Assembly: GCA_947448725.1 (NCBI GenBank)
Contig: CANFOM010000005.1
Span: 62,001 to 126,000 of the forward strand
Reading direction: 5' to 3'
DNA length: 64,000 nt
Source of the DNA: Bacteroidota bacterium
GTDB lineage: Bacteria; Bacteroidota; Bacteroidia; Chitinophagales; Chitinophagaceae
The translations under genes were made by a program, and so were the position numbers. This document shows positions 63,021 to 64,000 of this stretch, piece after piece; the first letter of the stretch is position 1; each line of letters opens with the position of its first letter. The notes beneath the pieces were generated by a model. The model saw nothing but the letters and a program-made list of their open reading frames with translations. It had not been told where the DNA came from and searched no databases.

Positions 63021-64000
63021 ATGAGTCAAACCCTATCAGAACAGGAAATTATAAGACGTGAAAAATTAGCCCATTTAGAGGCTGCGGGCATCAATCCTTA
63101 TCCTGCCCCATTATATCCTGTTACTCATTATTCCAGCGATATCAAGCAAAACTTTACCGAAGAAAATAAAGATCAATATGCAGCTGTATGTGTTGCAGGA
63201 AGAATTATGAGCGTGAATGATAAGGGCAAAGTACTATTTGTTAAAATACAGGATGATAAGGGCATTATACAACTCTATATTAAGAGAGATGAAATTTGTC
63301 CCGATGAAGACAAATCTTTTTGGGAGGTCATTACTAAAAACGGGATGGACTTGGGCGATATTATAGGTTCTACTGGCTATGTCTTTATTACTAAAACCGG
63401 AGAGACATCGGTACATTCCAGTACGCTTACTTTATTGGCGAAATCTTTAAAGCCACTTCCTGTAGTTAAAAGAGATGAAGAAGGCCATGTATTTGATGCA
63501 GTCACCGACCCAGAATTTAGATACCGTCAACGCTATGCCGATTTAATTATTAATCCATCTGTTAAAGAAACTTTTGTAAAGCGTACTTTATTAGTATCCA
63601 CCATTCGTGATTTTTTAAATAGTCATGGCGCATTAGAAGTTGATACACCGGTGTTACAAGCTATTCCAGGAGGCGCTGCTGCAAGGCCTTTTACAACACA
63701 TCACAATGCTTTGGATGTTCCTTTTTATTTGCGAATTGCCAATGAATTGTATTTAAAAAGATTAATAGTGGGCGGCTTTGAGTGGGTGTATGAGTTTAGT
63801 AGAAATTTTAGAAATGAGGGAATGGATCGTACGCACAATCCAGAGTTTACAGTTTTGGAATGGTATACAGCGTATAAAGATTATTTATGGATGATGGAAA
63901 TAACAGAGCAGCTTGTTGAAAAAATTGCATTGACCTTACATGGCACTACCGAATTAACAGTTGGCGATAAAACGATTAATTTTAAAGCGCCTTTTAGAAG
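63021..64000 (+). CDS. lysS: Lysyl-tRNA synthetase (class II), 3' truncated by window
   Basis: The first 326 residues of a class II lysyl-tRNA synthetase. The N-terminal anticodon-binding OB fold covers about 55-150 (VAGRIMSVNDKGKVLFVKIQ). The catalytic core begins with motif 1 (RYRQRYADLIINPSVKETF near 168, then FLNSHGALEVDTPVLQAIPGGAAARPF) and motif 2 is FRNEGMDRTHNPEFTVLEWY near 268. The frame runs open to the last base, so motif 3 lies outside the window. It charges tRNA-Lys and is cytoplasmic. Confidence 0.95.
   Translation, partial: MSQTLSEQEIIRREKLAHLEAAGINPYPAPLYPVTHYSSDIKQNFTEENKDQYAAVCVAGRIMSVNDKGKVLFVKIQDDKGIIQLYIKRDEICPDEDKSFWEVITKNGMDLGDIIGSTGYVFITKTGETSVHSSTLTLLAKSLKPLPVVKRDEEGHVFDAVTDPEFRYRQRYADLIINPSVKETFVKRTLLVSTIRDFLNSHGALEVDTPVLQAIPGGAAARPFTTHHNALDVPFYLRIANELYLKRLIVGGFEWVYEFSRNFRNEGMDRTHNPEFTVLEWYTAYKDYLWMMEITEQLVEKIALTLHGTTELTVGDKTINFKAPFR

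Noticed and set aside
1..64000. tRNA, rRNA, CRISPR arrays, insertion sequences, prophage or toxin-antitoxin genes
   Set aside because: I looked through the intergenic gaps and reading frames and found none of these; the gaps are short and AT-rich.

Overview
The window is chromosomal DNA of a Bacteroidota member, most likely order Chitinophagales / family Chitinophagaceae. The evidence is AT-rich coding, Bacteroidetes-type promoters (TAnnTTTG -7 boxes), weak or absent Shine-Dalgarno sites, a SusC/SusD pair behind an ECF sigma factor and FecR anti-sigma factor, many TTG/GTG starts, and families typical of the phylum (DUF5690, GH3-like proteins, KdnB, PVC-type cytochromes). The genus cannot be fixed from the sequence alone. 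Coding density is high, and no tRNA, rRNA, CRISPR array, insertion sequence or prophage was found.

Layout. 1-7.8 kb: a same-strand sugar-catabolism cluster (cupin fragment, giant secreted PVC-type c-cytochrome, two TIM-barrel isomerase-like proteins, Gfo/Idh/MocA oxidoreductase, secreted DUF1080 protein) that resembles 3-keto-glycoside pathways. 8-16 kb: housekeeping genes recA, an acyltransferase, mgsA, a secreted M28 peptidase, uvrB and a pnuC / nicotinamide-riboside-kinase pair. 16-24 kb, mostly minus: mtgA, an unknown secreted protein, LysE exporter plus GH3-like ligase, then (plus) suhB-thiL, then (minus) nagA, a nitrilase and recX. 24-31 kb, plus: dnaN, a sterol-desaturase-like protein, kdsB, a sugar porter with a GH32 fructosidase, and kdnB. 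31-38 kb, minus: nfu-type protein, uvrD/pcrA helicase, OmpA lipoprotein, acyltransferase, mnmH, glycosyltransferase. 38-46 kb, plus: DUF5690 transporter, ECF sigma, FecR, SusC, SusD. 46-53 kb, mixed: msrB, adk, fabG, a second GH3-like gene, lptB, metF, a TlpA-like thioredoxin. 53-64 kb: rlmD, an active plus an apparently inactive rhomboid, an EEP-family protein, cysS, merC-like, SCO1-like, an SDR, lpxD, an RluE/RsuA-type pseudouridine synthase and the start of lysS.

How genes work together. Cell-envelope functions recur (kdsB/kdnB for 8-amino-Kdo, lptB, lpxD, mtgA, OmpA, two or three acyltransferases). Carbohydrate acquisition is represented by the 3-keto-sugar-like cluster, the GH32/sugar-porter pair and the sigma/anti-sigma-controlled SusCD system, which lacks any neighbouring glycoside hydrolase.

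Most notable observations: a probable ~75-nt structured RNA with its own promoter and terminator directly before a pseudouridine synthase that has no ordinary start codon (about 62.27-62.40 kb); a structured metF leader; -7 boxes lying 3-5 nt from several start codons, suggesting leaderless mRNAs; a tandem active/inactive rhomboid pair; two GH3 (acyl-acid-amido synthetase) paralogues, one joined to a LysE exporter; and a degenerate SGNH domain fused to a PVC-type cytochrome.
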